This document shows, one piece after another, positions 34,603 through 46,575 of a stretch of DNA of 64,000 nucleotides. The stretch covers positions 62,001 through 126,000 of the forward strand of contig JAUCBJ010008896.1 in assembly GCA_032718475.1 (NCBI GenBank), written 5' to 3'. The translations under genes were made by a program, and so were the position numbers. Position 1 is the stretch's first letter; the number at the start of each line of letters is the position of its first letter. The notes beneath the pieces were generated by a model. The model worked only from the letters and a program-made list of their open reading frames with translations, did no database searches and was not told the DNA's origin. The DNA comes from Nemertoderma westbladi (lineage: Eukaryota > Xenacoelomorpha > Nemertodermatida > Nemertodermatidae).

Positions 34603-35190
34603 TTAGTAATTAGGCACTGTTGGTGGTGGTGTTTCACTCAGAAAATAAAACGCCAATTAAAAGCTAAATTTATCTCCCCACGACATTCAGCAGTTTCAGT
34701 ACTTCAATATATTTACTTATATAGTGTATATATATTTCGAAATATTTATTTATGTATTAAAATATTGCGATATTTCGACATTTATTTTATTTATTTATTC
34801 TTCCAAGCCACACTTTTATATAAACAAAAATTATTATTAACATACATTGCACTATAATATTATATTATACGTTGCATTACTCTATAATTAGATAGAAAGA
34901 AAGATCCAAAATAAAAGGTGTGTTTTATTTCATTTTAGAGATATTTGTTCGCGGTTTTAGAAGACTTCGATAATTTTCACCGTCAAATTTGTATTCTCAC
35001 AGAAATCTTGCTTAACTTGTTTGCCAGACGTTTTAACACCAGATATAAATCAGCTAGCCTGGCGTAAGACCCAGTGAGGGAGCCTGAAATATATCGGCTT
35101 TTATATTTTATATATATAATGTCGAATATTGAATACATTTCTAATTTGCCAGATAATTTCTAATCGTATTTTTCGGTGTAATATGGCAAA
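34603..35190. other. AT-rich non-coding spacer
   Basis: Nothing recognisable apart from AT-rich low-complexity sequence. Confidence 0.5.
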
Positions 35191-36010
35191 TTTTGGTGCT
35201 AGCACCAAATTTCGTACCCATCACCAAATAGTACAAGTTTGAGATGTCCAGTGCGGTTTTTATTGATTCCATCGGATTCAGGACCCTCATATTCCCGTAT
35301 AACGCAAGAAACAAGATGATAATATCTATTGATCAATTTGCTTATTTTCAAAAATTTGGTGCTGGCACAACAATTTTCACCCACCGGCGAAAAATACAAT
35401 TTTGAAAACTCCTAAGCAATTTTTTACTTATTCCATTGAATTTAGAACCCTCACAAACCCGTATAACGCAAGAAACAAGGTGACACAATCAATTGATATA
35501 TTTGATGGTTTTAAAAATTTGGTGCTAGCACCAGATTTTGAACCTACTTCCGAAAAATACAAGTTTGGCATGTCTAGTTAGATAATTATTTATTCCATTG
35601 AATTCAGAACCGCTATAAACCTCTAAAACGCGAGAAATAAGTTTTCACAAGCAATATAACTATTTAATGGATTTTCAAAATTTCGTGCTGGCACCAAAAT
35701 TTACACACAGTGCCGAAAAATACAAGTTTGATACACGTGGTGCAACTCGTATATATTCCATCGAAACCAGAAAACCCACAAAAACTGCTATTGCGCAAAT
35801 AACAGGTTCGCACAATCAATTGACAAAATTGACATATTTCAAAATTTGATGCTGGCACCGAAATTGGCACCCACCGAAAAAAACAAGTTTGAAATTTCTA
35901 AATTTATTTATATGAATTTCATCTAATTGTAAACACCAAAAAACCGTTGTAAATAAAAAATAGAGATGTTACAAATCATATTTCATGAAATGTAATTTAA
36001 TAAAACGCCT
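35190..36010. repeat. 163-bp diverged tandem repeat, five units
   Basis: TTGGTGCTAGCACC-like starts occur at 35193, 35356, 35519, 35682 and 35846 (spacing 163-164). Each unit then has AAATACAAGTTTGA, ATTCCAT(T/C)GAATT and ACGCAAGAAACAAG blocks. Identity between units is modest, so the array is old. Confidence 0.85.
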
Positions 36011-36185
36011 CAAAAAAAGTGCCAAAAGTAGGGTTAAAATATGGTGCTATAACTCGACAACTTCCCAATATTTTTGAAAACCGTTTTCACTATTAGGAAG
36101 ACAACAGATTTTAAGGAAAAACAAAAAAACAAGGGGGGGTGGACATATTGACCCCCCCCCCCCCCCGGGTTTAATAAGGTTAAAG
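35900..36185 (+). repeat. Dispersed repeat B, copy 1, with poly(C) site
   Basis: Includes AAATAGAGATGTTACAA, AAGTGCCAAAAGTAGGGTT, GCTATAACTCGA and a C15 run (36152-36166) followed by GGGTT. An inverted copy lies at 56405-56735. Confidence 0.8.
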
Positions 36186-37086
36186 GATAGTACCAACAGT
36201 TCCGTTTCAGGTGTTGTGCTCTAGACAACAAACAGGTCTATGACTTAAAAGTAATTACAACAGGTCGCTAATAAGAATTAGACCTATACTGTAGTGTTCA
36301 TGCCCTTTGGCATGGTATTATGGACCGGCTGAAATACATGCTGAACACTGATTTGAATTAATTTGTTTATGAATAGTTCAGATAGACTCGCACGTTGGGG
36401 CTATCCGATAACATATGTTCTCATACACCCCAATTGATTGTGAATCGAGACTGCTAACTTGCCGCCCAAAGCTTACCTTATTAATTAAATATGAATATAA
36501 ATAAAGTTCGAAGTTATGCGGTATTAATATTGCAGCATTTCCATATCATTAACAAATATACGATAAGTATCCATTAAATACAACAATTAAACAGTTACAG
36601 CAGTAAATCAGTGTAATTCAGATATTTCAGCACAGTTGCACCCTACCGGTACTACGTTTTGGAAATTTACTATAATTCTCCATATTCTAAGCCAGATATT
36701 AATAGGCATAAAGACGTCCTCTAGCTACTGTAGCTGCTAAATAAGAATACTGAACAAAGGAATGTCACACTGCAGCATAAAACACGCCCAGCAATCGAAT
36801 GTAAAGAATTCTTAGAACCGTGTGAAAATAAAATGTGAATTTTAGTCGCAAAAGTTTTAATTTAATTTAGTTTTATTTGCGATACAACTTTTCCCCATGA
36901 GTTCTACCGCTTGGGTTACTCATTGACTCAGAATGGAAATAGGCCTACTTATCTGAAGTTATATATGCACTTCACGCTTATATGCAGTGAAGTGAATTTC
37001 AACCAATCAGAACAATGTCCTCACCTGCTTAGCCGTGCATATATCAAGATTGGCAAGGCTTCTCTCTCTCTGTCATGCTGAGTGTT
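36186..37086. other. Non-coding spacer
   Basis: No gene or repeat recognised; AT-rich with scattered short A/T runs. Confidence 0.5.
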
Positions 37087-37112
37087 CTGATGGGTAGGTT
37101 CTAAAATGCACA

Positions 37113-37615
37113 ACGAGCAACAATGACCAACAACGAGCAACAAATAGCAACAACGAGCAACAATGAGGAACAACGAATAAGAACGAGAAACAATGAGCAA
37201 AAATGAGGAACAACGAGCAACAATGAGCAACTACGAGCAACAACGAGCAACAATGAGCAACAACAAGCAATAATAAAGTACAACAACGAGCAACAATGAG
37301 CAACAACGAACAACAATGAGCAACAACGAACAACAATGAGCAACAACGAGCACTAATGTGCAACAACGAACAACAATGAGCAACAATGAGCAACTACGAG
37401 CAACAATGAGCAATAATAAAGAACAACAACGAGCAACAATGAGCAACAACGAACAACAATGAGCAACAACGAGCACTAATGTGCAACAATGAGCAACAAC
37501 GAGCAACAATGAGCAACAACGAGCACCAATGTGCAATAACGAGCAACAATGAACAATAACGAGCAACAATGGAGCAATAACGAGCAATAATAAAATACAA
37601 CAAAGGAGCAACAAT
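37113..37615. repeat. Left arm: 12-bp minisatellite
   Basis: Alternating AACAACGAGC and AACAATGAGC units. On the minus strand three frames give Leu/Cys-rich nonsense (LLIVARCCSL), which I do not treat as protein. Confidence 0.9.
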
Positions 37616-37628
37616 GATACTTATGCAG

Positions 37629-37908
37629 TATAATGTATCCCAGTAATCCCGAATATATATGTAGGATATAAATATAAATTCCCAATCAAGAACTTAATAA
37701 AAAATGCTTCCATACCCGCAATGTCATCAAGATGGTGCACAGTACTGCTATACCGGGACTGGTAGGTCTATAATGTATCCCAGTAATCCCGAATATATAT
37801 GTAGGATATAAATAAATTCCCAACCAAGAACTTAATAAAAAATGTTTCCATACCCGCAATGTCATAAAGATGGATGGTGCACAATACTGTTATACCGGGA
37901 CCGGTAGG
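37629..37908. repeat. Tandem duplication of 140 bp
   Basis: Two direct copies starting TATAATGTATCCCAGTAATC at 37629 and 37769. Each contains CCATACCCGCAATGTCAT and ends with ACCGGGAC(T/C)GGTAGG. Confidence 0.9.
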
Positions 37909-38589
37909 CCTACAAATATTTATCAGTTTACCTGATTTCAGTCTATCAGTCTTGTTCTGTTCAGCTAAAAGTGTCGTTGAAACTTACCGGTAGGCCTAAT
38001 AACAATACCCAATGCTGGAGATAATTAATGAATTGCCGTAAAGTCATGTAGTTCTATTATCGGTACAATGCGGTTACAGGGCCCTCCCGCCCCTCAACCT
38101 ATTATCTGGTTCTGACTGTCTGATGTACGCACAGACCCGATGTACTGTACGGTACTGTGAAGTGAAGTGTTAAATGGTCTTCGTATTATTATTTTGTATT
38201 TTATACAGTTGGACTGGACAGTGACCTGATTGCCCGGCAAATAAGTCCTGAAGTCTGCCTAGCTTTCTATATTACAGACTACTGTATAGCTTGTGGGATG
38301 GGCTAGGCCAAGCCTATTTTGTATTTGATTTGTTATTTAGATTACTGGGTTAAGGTTAGTTAGTTACCGGTATTTGCTCAGGAGATACAGGGAAGTAGCT
38401 ACTGACCGCACCGGACCCTCTAAATACCGTATTGAAGCTTTATACTTGATTTATATTTTACTTGTGTATTATTGACCGGACCCTTATTACCTCAGATTTT
38501 GTGACCGGACTCATAATCTTGTAACATGTCTTAACTTTCGTTTATTGTTTTGGTTACCACCAAAATTTATTGCTATTTTGGATGCTGCA

Positions 38590-38815
38590 TTGTTGCCCGT
38601 TGTTGCTCGTTGTTGTTCGTTGTTCCTCATTGTTGCTCGTTGTTGCTCATTGTTACTCGTTGTTGCTTGTTGTTGCTCATTGTTACTCGTTGTTGTACTT
38701 TATTATTGCTCGTTGTTACTCATTGTTGCTCATTGTTGCGCGTTGTTGCTCATTGTTGCTCGTTGTTGCTCATTGTTGCTCGTTGTTGATCATTGTTGCT
38801 CATTGTTGCTCGCTG
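38590..38815. repeat. Right arm: 12-bp minisatellite, inverse of left arm
   Basis: GTTGTTGCTCGTTGTTGCTC and GTTGCTCATT units, shorter than the left arm by about half. Confidence 0.9.
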
Positions 38816-38861
38816 CATTTTAGCACCTACCGTGCTGATGGGTTATTTTCCCATACCTTAG

Positions 38862-39016
38862 CTACTGTGGGGCCATCCACGAAGTGAGCGAATCCTTAGC
38901 ATATGGGTACCATTAACGAGTTGTCTGTCGTCGTATAATATCCGATCGCTAATAACTCAGTCATTCCTTGATGAAATTAAACCAAACTTGGTAGGTATGT
39001 AGTCCGTCAAAAGTTT
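38862..39016 (+). repeat. Dispersed repeat G, copy 1
   Basis: GGGGCCATCCACGAAGTGAG, then ACCATTAACGAGTTGTCTGT, TAATAACTCAGTCATTCC and CAAACTTGGTAGGTATGT match 59575-59765 in inverse orientation. Confidence 0.7.
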
Positions 39017-39033
39017 AGAAAAAAAAATATTAA

Positions 39034-39523
39034 GGCCCCCCTCACACGGAGCAACTTGTTTCTGCAACTTGTTTCTGAAACTTGTTGCTGGACCCCCTCA
39101 CACACAGAAACTTGTTGCTGCAACTTGTTTCCGAAACTTGTTTCTGTGTGTGAGGACTCCAGCAACAAGTTTCTGCAACTTGTTTCCGCAACTTATTTCT
39201 GTGTGTGAGGGAGTGCTGGAAGTTAAATTCCCAGCAACTTTTTGAAAAACTTTTATTACATTCCATTTTGATACTAGCTAATATTAGATAATTTGAGTGA
39301 TGTGATATTACATATAAATGACTGGACATGTTAGCTATTTATTTGGAATAATTGTTATTTCCTTCAGCAACAAGTTTCTATGTGTGAGGGGGTCCAGCAA
39401 CAAGTTGCAGAAACAAGTTTCGGAAACAAGTTGCTGAAACAAGTTGCAGCAACAAGTTTATGTGTGTGAGGGGGTCCAGCAACAAGTTTCAGAAACAAGT
39501 TTCTCCGTGTGAGGGGGGCGGCC
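39034..39523. mobile_element. PIF/Harbinger-like MITE
   Basis: TAA flanks both ends (39031-39033, 39524-39526). Terminal inverted repeats are GGCCCCCCTCACACGGAG and, on the right, GGCCGCCCCCCTCACACGG in inverse. Subterminal regions are filled with repeats of AGCAACAAGTTTC and CTCACACA(C/T)AGAAAC in inverted arrangement. The TAA target fits Harbinger-type transposition. The 490-bp element has no coding capacity. Confidence 0.75.
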
Positions 39524-39806
39524 TAAGGTTTGTTATCTGAAAATAATGTACGGATCCCACAACGCAAAATACATACAGTATCTATAGCAATATAACTCTA
39601 CTGTATGTACTGTAGCACAAGATCATAGCACATCCCTGGTATACAAAAATGTAGTAATACAGTACAGGCCACCAGAAAACGCAGATTTGTACAATTGTGA
39701 ACACATTTTATCAAATGTGTACCAGTGTAATGTAATGTTGTTGAACGGGACAATTGAACATAATTGAATTGGCAACAACCAAAATTTTTTCGCCAAAGGA
39801 TACAAT

Positions 39807-41653
39807 GGGGTAGACGACTCGGAAAATTTTTTTCGAGTTTTCGTTGGTTTCATGTGAAAGAGCATGTGAAAACACCCCAGAGAGCAATTTTACTTAAAAA
39901 AAATTAATATTGGCCGAGTTATAGCGATTTTAAAACGCAAAATTAGCAACATCAAAAAATCAGGCCGTTTCAGAAAACTGCACTAGTGACGTCACTAGTG
40001 CAGCAGTAAATGTTCATTGGTTACTCTACAATATAAATCTCTTAGTAACTAAAATAAATCGTGTAGCTAATATTTATTTAGTGTGTTTTTGTGTTGTGTT
40101 AAGAATACATTATTTGATATCTTAATGTGGAAATTGATTCATGACAAGTTAATTATTCCAGAATAATAATTATTTTTCCCAAAATATACAGTTGTTAGCT
40201 ATAAAAATAAAACATATTTTGTAGCTAAAACTGCCAGGTGGTAGAAATCCAGTAGCTTATTGATGTTTTATTCAGCTTCAAAACTTAGATTACGGATTCG
40301 GATACGGATTGTGGATTCGCACTTTTTCGATTGTAATTATTTTTATACAAGTTAAATTACTGAATTCCAAAAAGCATTGATAGTTAGTCCATGTAGCTGT
40401 AATGGATGACGTAGTATCTTCAGCTGCCATTAATCAGAATTTAGTTGAACTATAACTACTGTATAATTTACATTTTTTAATTATCTATTTTTTCACAATT
40501 TTGGGAAATATATATTTCTTGTAGAAGCTACTACTACTTTTCAGTAAACTTTGAATGTATATGGAATCAATCACATGATACTTCAACTATTTTCACTTCG
40601 CCATTTATTTCAAAAGATGGATCTGCGACGCTAAACAAGGCCCATTGTTTATTGCAAAGATGCATTTGAAGTTGGATTTGTGACATGAATTTAGCGCTTA
40701 CGATATTCGATTGTGTAAGATAAGATTTTTGAATGGCATGTTTTGATGTTGGACATTTTACTTCTACCACATGCGTTGGTGTAATGGCATCTGAAATGGC
40801 ATCAAAAAATCAGATTTTGTGGTATTTTATAAAAATACTAGCTACAATATTATAACAGTACATACCATTGAAAACACTAGCTATCACAAACATTTGTTTT
40901 TATTTTCTTTAAAACATTTTTTTTTCACATGTAACTAGCCAAAATATGTCAAGAACATAAACCTATAGCCAAAACATTATGTTTTGGTATTTTTTGGTAG
41001 TTTGATATTTTTGGATGTCAAACCAAAAACAGCTATTATGAAAGGCAGAATAATGGTGACACGTGCAACACTAGTACCAGTAACACTTTACAGTGAACAG
41101 ATAAAAAAAACTAAATAATTTCCATCTAGTGCTAATCTACCCATCCCGCATTGTTCGCTGTAAAAACAATAAAAAAATAGATTAATGAAGCGCCCGGTAG
41201 TATTTAGCTAGCTATATTTATTTTTAGCTACACCTCTACGATACAGGTATGGGCGAAATAAATATTATTCTAGAATAATTAACTTGATATGAATAATTTG
41301 CCTCCATACCGCTATCCTACAGTATAATCGATTCTTAACACAACACAAATACACATCCAAATAAATACTAAGCTACATTTATTATTTGTTTTATTTTAGA
41401 TACTGCAATATTATACTTTATATTAGCCAATCAACTGCGCTTGACAACTGTTGCTGTGTTATGGCTGACGTCACTCGTGCAGTTTTCTGAAACGGCCTGA
41501 TTTTTCGATGTTGCTAATTTTGCGTTTTAAAATTGCTATAACTCGGCAAATATTAATTTTTTTGAAGTAAAATTGCTCTCTGGGGTTTTTTCACATGCTC
41601 TTTCACATGAAACCAACGAAAACTCGAAAAAAAAATTCCGAGTCGTCTACCCC
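39807..41653. mobile_element. Nested element D with inverted arms over 400 bp
   Basis: Starts GGGGTAGACGACTCGG and ends with its inverse. The arms continue inward through TTTCACATGAAACCAACG, GGCCGTTTCAGAAAACTGCA, TGACGTCAC and TTTGTGTTGTGTTAAGAAT. Copy 2 of element C has ACAATTGAATAC at the matching point, an empty site that shows the insertion and suggests a 2-bp AT duplication. The inner part has a nuclease-like ORF remnant on the minus strand. Confidence 0.8.
40567..40770 (-). pseudogene. YqaJ-like nuclease domain remnant inside element D
   Basis: 67 codons beginning VEVKCPTSKHAI, with FMSQIQLQMHLCNKQWALFSV. The pattern E(V/I)KCP...Q.Q.QM......A.F.V is that of YqaJ/lambda-exonuclease-type domains often found in repeated animal proteins of mobile origin. 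Only the C-terminal half of such a domain is present. The assignment is by motif only. Confidence 0.4.
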
Positions 41654-42209
41654 ATTGAATACTTTTGAAACGCTTAGTAATCTGGAAACTCTCTGTAGTT
41701 TGCCGCGAACTGTCACTCACTGCAGCTGGAAATGCGATAAGGATTTTGTTTACCATTATAGTGTGCGGTTAATAGTGTCTAGTAGGCATCAGGCCTATAG
41801 TTAGTGATGTTAAGGCATCTTCTGGTGTTTCTCTGTGCCCTCTCGGTGTCAGACTAGGCGCGACATCTCCCTGCACTAAATTAATTATTCGATGGTCTAG
41901 GCTCCTCCATCCATATACCCATCCACTCCCATACACTCCATGAATCTCCATGTGGTCTTGTATGTAGTTCTCTCTCTACTAATACAGCCCATGTCCGCAA
42001 TGTTACGCCATGGGGGCTCTCTCATCTACCTGATATCAGACATACAGGCGCACCGCACACGAAGCCTTTGTCGGTCCCAGCAAGTTAGCCTCCTGCTGTG
42101 TGATCTAGAAGATAACTCGCCATAACCTGCCAATCAGATGACTTGAACAAATGTGTTCACATGTGATCACATTGGATGAAATCTGCTTTTTCTGGTGGCC
42201 TGTACTGTA

Positions 42210-42713
42210 TTTATTAAAAACCAATCAATAATTATTGGTCTTGAACAAAATTCGACGACTTCTGGAGAAATCATAACTATCAATTAGACCCTTACCATTT
42301 GTTAATAGGGTAATGGTGAAAATTATCGAGACTTGAAAAAATTTGAGAGTAAAAATAACGTGATTAAAAAATATGAGAGTAAAAATATTGCATTTTGCAT
42401 GAGCATTTTATTAAGAATTATGGGACAATATTGCAGTGCATGGGTTACAACAGTGCAAGTGCAAGTGAATGGCATTAATACACTTTGGGTACCCATTTAC
42501 CAGATTTATGATACAAGCTAGTTTATGCTATTTTTTTTAATAAATATTATAGAAGAAGTGCTAGCTATCAATTTTGATAAATATTTTTGTTCTAGAACAC
42601 ATTTTTTAGTTCTATATCAATTTTTTTTTTTTAATAGCTAGTATTTTCTACTTCATTTTATAAATGTTATAGCACACGTGTAAACTACCAAATGTTGATA
42701 AATATTTTTGTTC
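42210..42713. other. Spacer with short motif cluster
   Basis: AT-rich. 42315-42400 contains TATCGAGACTTGAAAAAATT then GAGAGTAAAAATAACG, inverse-related to the end of the minisatellite at 45060-45165. Confidence 0.5.
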
Positions 42714-42715
42714 TA

Positions 42716-44539
42716 CAGTACAGGCCACCAAAAGGTATACAGACGTTTCGGCCTAGGACGTTTCGGCCCAGGACGTTTCGGCCCGGACGATTCGGCCCGG
42801 ACGATTCGGCCCGGACGTTTCGGCCCGGACGATTCGCCCTGGACTTTTCAGTGTGGAAGTTTCGGCTCATGGTTGACAATGAATGAAAAGACCAGGTACT
42901 TTAATCTCAATAATTATTCATTAAAATTATAATTATAATTTTCACATTAAGCTACTGTATAACACAATAACATACGTTTATTTCATAATTAATAGAAATT
43001 CAAACACAATCAATATTATTCACAATTATAAAAATAACAGTATACAGTATAACCAATAAGATGTAATTCTTTTTATTTAGGAATAAAATTTTTATCTGCC
43101 AGATTAAACCCAATGGCTTCCATGAAGTTTGGTATGGAACGAGCGCCGGTTGCCCTTTGCTGAGTGATCGTTCGCAAACGCTTATGTAAAGCTTCGATCT
43201 TAACAAACTTCCTAATAGGTGGAGCAGTTCCCAGTAACAACTGTGCCAGTAACTTGCTTGCTTGCTTGGCTTGTGTGAACTCAGCAATTCAGAGAATGTG
43301 AAATTAAGTTTGGCTGGTTTCCTCTTAGTAAGGAGAGGTGATGATGATGACATATTTAAAATAGTTGAAGAGCATAAAAATTGAAGTTAAATAAAATAAT
43401 TCAAAATAAAATATAAAATAATTGATTTAAAATTGCAACAATTTAGTATCTTTCTATTGGAGGTTAATTAAAATAATCCATTAACTAAAAAAAGTGATAG
43501 CGATTCTACAAGTTGTGACTGTATGACCTATTAACAACAACATTAATAACATACAACCCCATTTCTCCAACAGATACTATATTGCGCAGTATAATAGCGA
43601 TTAGGGATCAAACAGTTTAATTAATTAAGATAATGAATGTGTGAGTTGAGTGTGAATGACCTACTGTACATATTCAAAGTGTAATAATTAATTACTACAA
43701 GAATGCAAAACTCAATTTGATTTATTTATGGGATTGATTGACTCTTTGGGCCAAAACGTCCGACAAGCAAATTGGATGTTCCAGTCATTGGGCCGAAACG
43801 TCCTAGGCCAAAACGTCTTAGACCGAAACGTCTGTTATCCCACCAGAAAACGCAGATTTGTACAATTGTGAACACATTTTATCAAATGTGTACCAGTGTA
43901 ATGTAATGTTGTTGAACGGGACAATTGAACATAATTGAACATAATTAAATTGGCAACAACCAAAATTTTTTCGCCAAAGGATACAATTGAATACTTTTGA
44001 AACGCTTAGTAATCTGGAAACTCTCTGTAGTTTGCCGCGAACTGTCACTCACTGCAGCTGGAAATGCGATAAGGATATTGTTTACCTTTATAGTGTTCGG
44101 TTAATAGTGTCTAGTAGGCAGGCCTATAGTTAGTGATGTTAAGGCATCTTCTGCTCTTTATCTGTGCCCTCTCGGTGTCAGACTAATGGCGCGACATCTC
44201 CCTGCACTAAATTAATTATTCAATGGTCTAGGCTCCTCCATCCACATACCCATCCACTCCCATACACTCCATGAACCTCAATGTGATCTTGTATGTAGTT
44301 CTCTCTCTACCAATACAGCCCATGTCCGCAATGTTACGCCCTGGGGGCTCTCTCATCAACCGGATATCAGACATACAGGCGCACCGCACAGAAAGCCTTT
44401 GTCGGTCCCAGCAAGTTAGCCTCCTGACTGTGTGATCTAGAAGATAACTCGCCATAACCTGCCAATCCGATGCTTTGAACAAATGTGTTCACATGTGATC
44501 ACATTGGATGAAATCTGCTTTTTCTGGTGGCCTGTACTG
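42716..44539. mobile_element. TA-flanked DNA element C, copy 2 (contains nested element E)
   Basis: Begins CAGTACAGGCCACCA (TA at 42714-42715) and ends CCTGTACTG (TA at 44540-44541). Without E it is about 0.7 kb and colinear with copy 1, lacking element D. Confidence 0.75.
42731..43839. mobile_element. Nested element E with GACGTTTCGGCC terminal repeats
   Basis: CCACCA is duplicated on both sides (42725-42730, 43840-43845), and removing E with one CCACCA restores the terminus seen in copy 1. Ends carry ACAGACGTTTCGG in inverted orientation; the left end then has about eight units of GGACG(T/A)TTCGGCC(C). The interior is AT-rich and non-coding. Confidence 0.65.
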
Positions 44540-44633
44540 TAGAACACATTTTTTGTACTACAGTAGAACATTTTTAGGAAAAAAATTATCATACAACCCA
44601 ATAATCCTTATTAAAAAATTGTTACTATCGATA

Positions 44634-45135
44634 TTTTTACTCTCGATATTTTTCAACACTCGATATTTTTACCCTCGATATTTTTCAATACTCGATATTT
44701 TTCAACACTCGATATTTTTACTCTCGATATTTTTCAACACTCGATATTTTTACTCTCAATATTTTTCAACACTCGATATTTTTCAACACTCGATATTTTT
44801 CAACACTCGATATTTTTCAACACTCGATATTTTTCAACACTCGATATTTTTACTCTTGATATTTTTCAACACTCGATATTTTTACTCCTCGATATTTTTC
44901 AACACTCGATATTTTTACTCTCGATATTTTTCAACACTCGATATTTTTACTCCTCGATATTTTTCAACACTCGATATTTTTACTCTCGATATTTTTAAAC
45001 ACTCGATATTTTTACTCTCGATATTTTTACTCTCGATATTTTTAAACTCTCGATATTTTTACTCTCGATATTATCGTTATTTTTCAACACTCGATATTTT
45101 TACTCGCGTTATTTTTACTCTCGATATTTTTCATG
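44634..45135. repeat. 17-bp minisatellite
   Basis: About 30 units alternating ACTCGATATTTTTCAAC and ACTCTCGATATTTTT. A 216-codon plus-strand frame over it (44508-45158) is an artefact of the repeat. Confidence 0.93.
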
Positions 45136-45630
45136 TCTTGATACTTTTCTCAATATAACCGTTAATAGAGTTTCACCCCAAAATATTTTATATTTTAGTA
45201 ATAAATCCCCTGTATCAACTTTATCTATTAAGGTGAACGAGAGATTTTCATACAATGAGTTATGTTTATCATTAAAATGCGTCAATGTTCGGTGTTGATG
45301 GGAAATATGCGATTTGTAATTACGCAAACGGGGTTTAAGGGCTAAAATATGTCAAATTTATTTTTATGATCGATTATATAACACTATTAAACGGTATTTC
45401 CAAATCTGAAAACCGCTAGGGTATTTATTTGCTCTTTCAGTTTCCTTATAACAATTTTAATTTAGAAAAACCTATTGAAATTATTACTATTACTATGTAT
45501 AATGAAAGTTATATTATCTCCAAATATTTTTTTTATGAAATTGTCAACTTCAAAACCCTACTACTCCTTTTTTTTCTTACAATTTTTGAGCAATAGGTCT
45601 GAAAATTTATCTGGATGTCTACAAAGCCAC
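45136..45630. other. Non-coding spacer
   Basis: Nothing recognised. It ends in GCCAC (45626-45630), the proposed left target repeat of the second LTR element. Confidence 0.5.
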
Positions 45631-46575
45631 TTTTGCTGCACAGGCTAACTGCATACTGAAATCTTATATTTTTATCAGAGAATCATTTAATTTCAGTGCG
45701 TATAACATTTATGCCTAATTCGTGTTGTATACCATCATGAACCTTGTTTATATGTTCCCTATCAGCAGTTGTGGTAGTACTGAACTCTCATTGGTAACTA
45801 CCGGAGCAGGACCGGACCGGACCGTCATATTGGCTGTTCTATTTTGCTGTATTACTTGTTTATATAGTCGATATTCACCCATTTTTTCCAGGCGTAACCT
45901 TATATCATATTGGCCTGGCACGAGTCATGTAATTTGCAGGACTGATAGTATTTCACCTTGCTGTGTGCATAGTAACTTGATGTATGCTTGTTGTATTGCA
46001 TTCTTATTAATTACTATTATTGCATTGCTATTGTTAATGAATATACGAGACCAGAGATCAATCCAACTCGATTTCCACACGGTTTGTGCTGACTGCGCCC
46101 TGTATGTAATAGATTCGGTACATTTTAGTGCGAGTGTGTGCGTCCATAGTACTGCAATATTATTCCCCAACTGGTAAATATCATCTACTAACACTATATA
46201 TGCAGCACGAGTGAACTGTGCGCTTACCACGCACTGAGTCAAACATAGTGTCCTACCTGTATTGTACGTAAGTCACATGTATATTTACTCACCAACAACA
46301 CAATATAACGGAACGGTTTACACGTAACTATCACCCCCCCCCCCCCCCCCCCCCCCCTCCTTGAAGCAGTTTGTAAGCGCCGAAACTTTATACTTACAGT
46401 AATTAGTTGTACATTCAGTTAGATATATATATATTAGATAATATATATACCCCCACACATTCATGAGTGTTCCTGCTGTGCGGCTGGTACCCCAAGGCAA
46501 TTGATAACACTCATAAGAATTACAGACAGTCTCGCGTCAGCATCTGAAGGTCAGCCTCCCGTAAAAGCCTTGACA
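45631..46575 (+). repeat. LTR of the second family member
   Basis: Inverse orientation to the copies at 15378 and 25021. Begins TTTTGCTGCACAGGC and ends CTTGACA. A C24 run (46334-46357) replaces the sequence CTTATTCCC seen in the other copies. Confidence 0.75.

Larger units (their letters stand above)
37096..38834. mobile_element. Foldback-like element with arms made of 12-bp repeats
   Basis: The direct repeat CTGATGGGT flanks both ends (37087-37095, 38835-38843). The termini AGGTTCTAAAATGCA and CACGGTAGGTGCTAAAATGCA (inverse of the right end) are followed by long inverted arms of (CAACGAGCAACAATGAG)-type repeats: 37113-37615 on the left, 38590-38815 on the right in inverse orientation. Long inverted arms of short tandem repeats plus a 9-bp duplication are the architecture of Drosophila Foldback elements. 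The central 970 bases carry no transposase. Confidence 0.75.
39660..42207. mobile_element. TA-flanked DNA element C, copy 1 (contains nested element D)
   Basis: Inverted termini CAGTACAGGCCACCAGAAAA ... with TA on each side (39658-39659, 42208-42209). Its own sequence is about 0.7 kb and matches copy 2 (42716-44539). The region 41690-42200 includes GCCTCCTCCATCCATATACC-type sequence shared with copy 2. No coding region is recognised in the element itself. Confidence 0.75.

Noticed and set aside
34540-34857. 105-codon ORF at the end of the 66-bp satellite
   Set aside because: It starts in the satellite, is AT-rich low complexity and has no domain.
37021-38887. Leu/Cys/Val-rich ORFs (CCSLLLIVAR type)
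   Set aside because: Translations of the 12-bp minisatellite arms in several frames; membrane-like appearance is accidental.
44508-45158. 216-codon plus-strand ORF (YFSTLDIFQHSIF repeats)
   Set aside because: Product of the 17-bp CTCGATATTTTT minisatellite.
45722-46177. 151-codon plus-strand ORF in the LTR
   Set aside because: Lies wholly within the LTR, not conserved in length in the other copies, and shows no domain.
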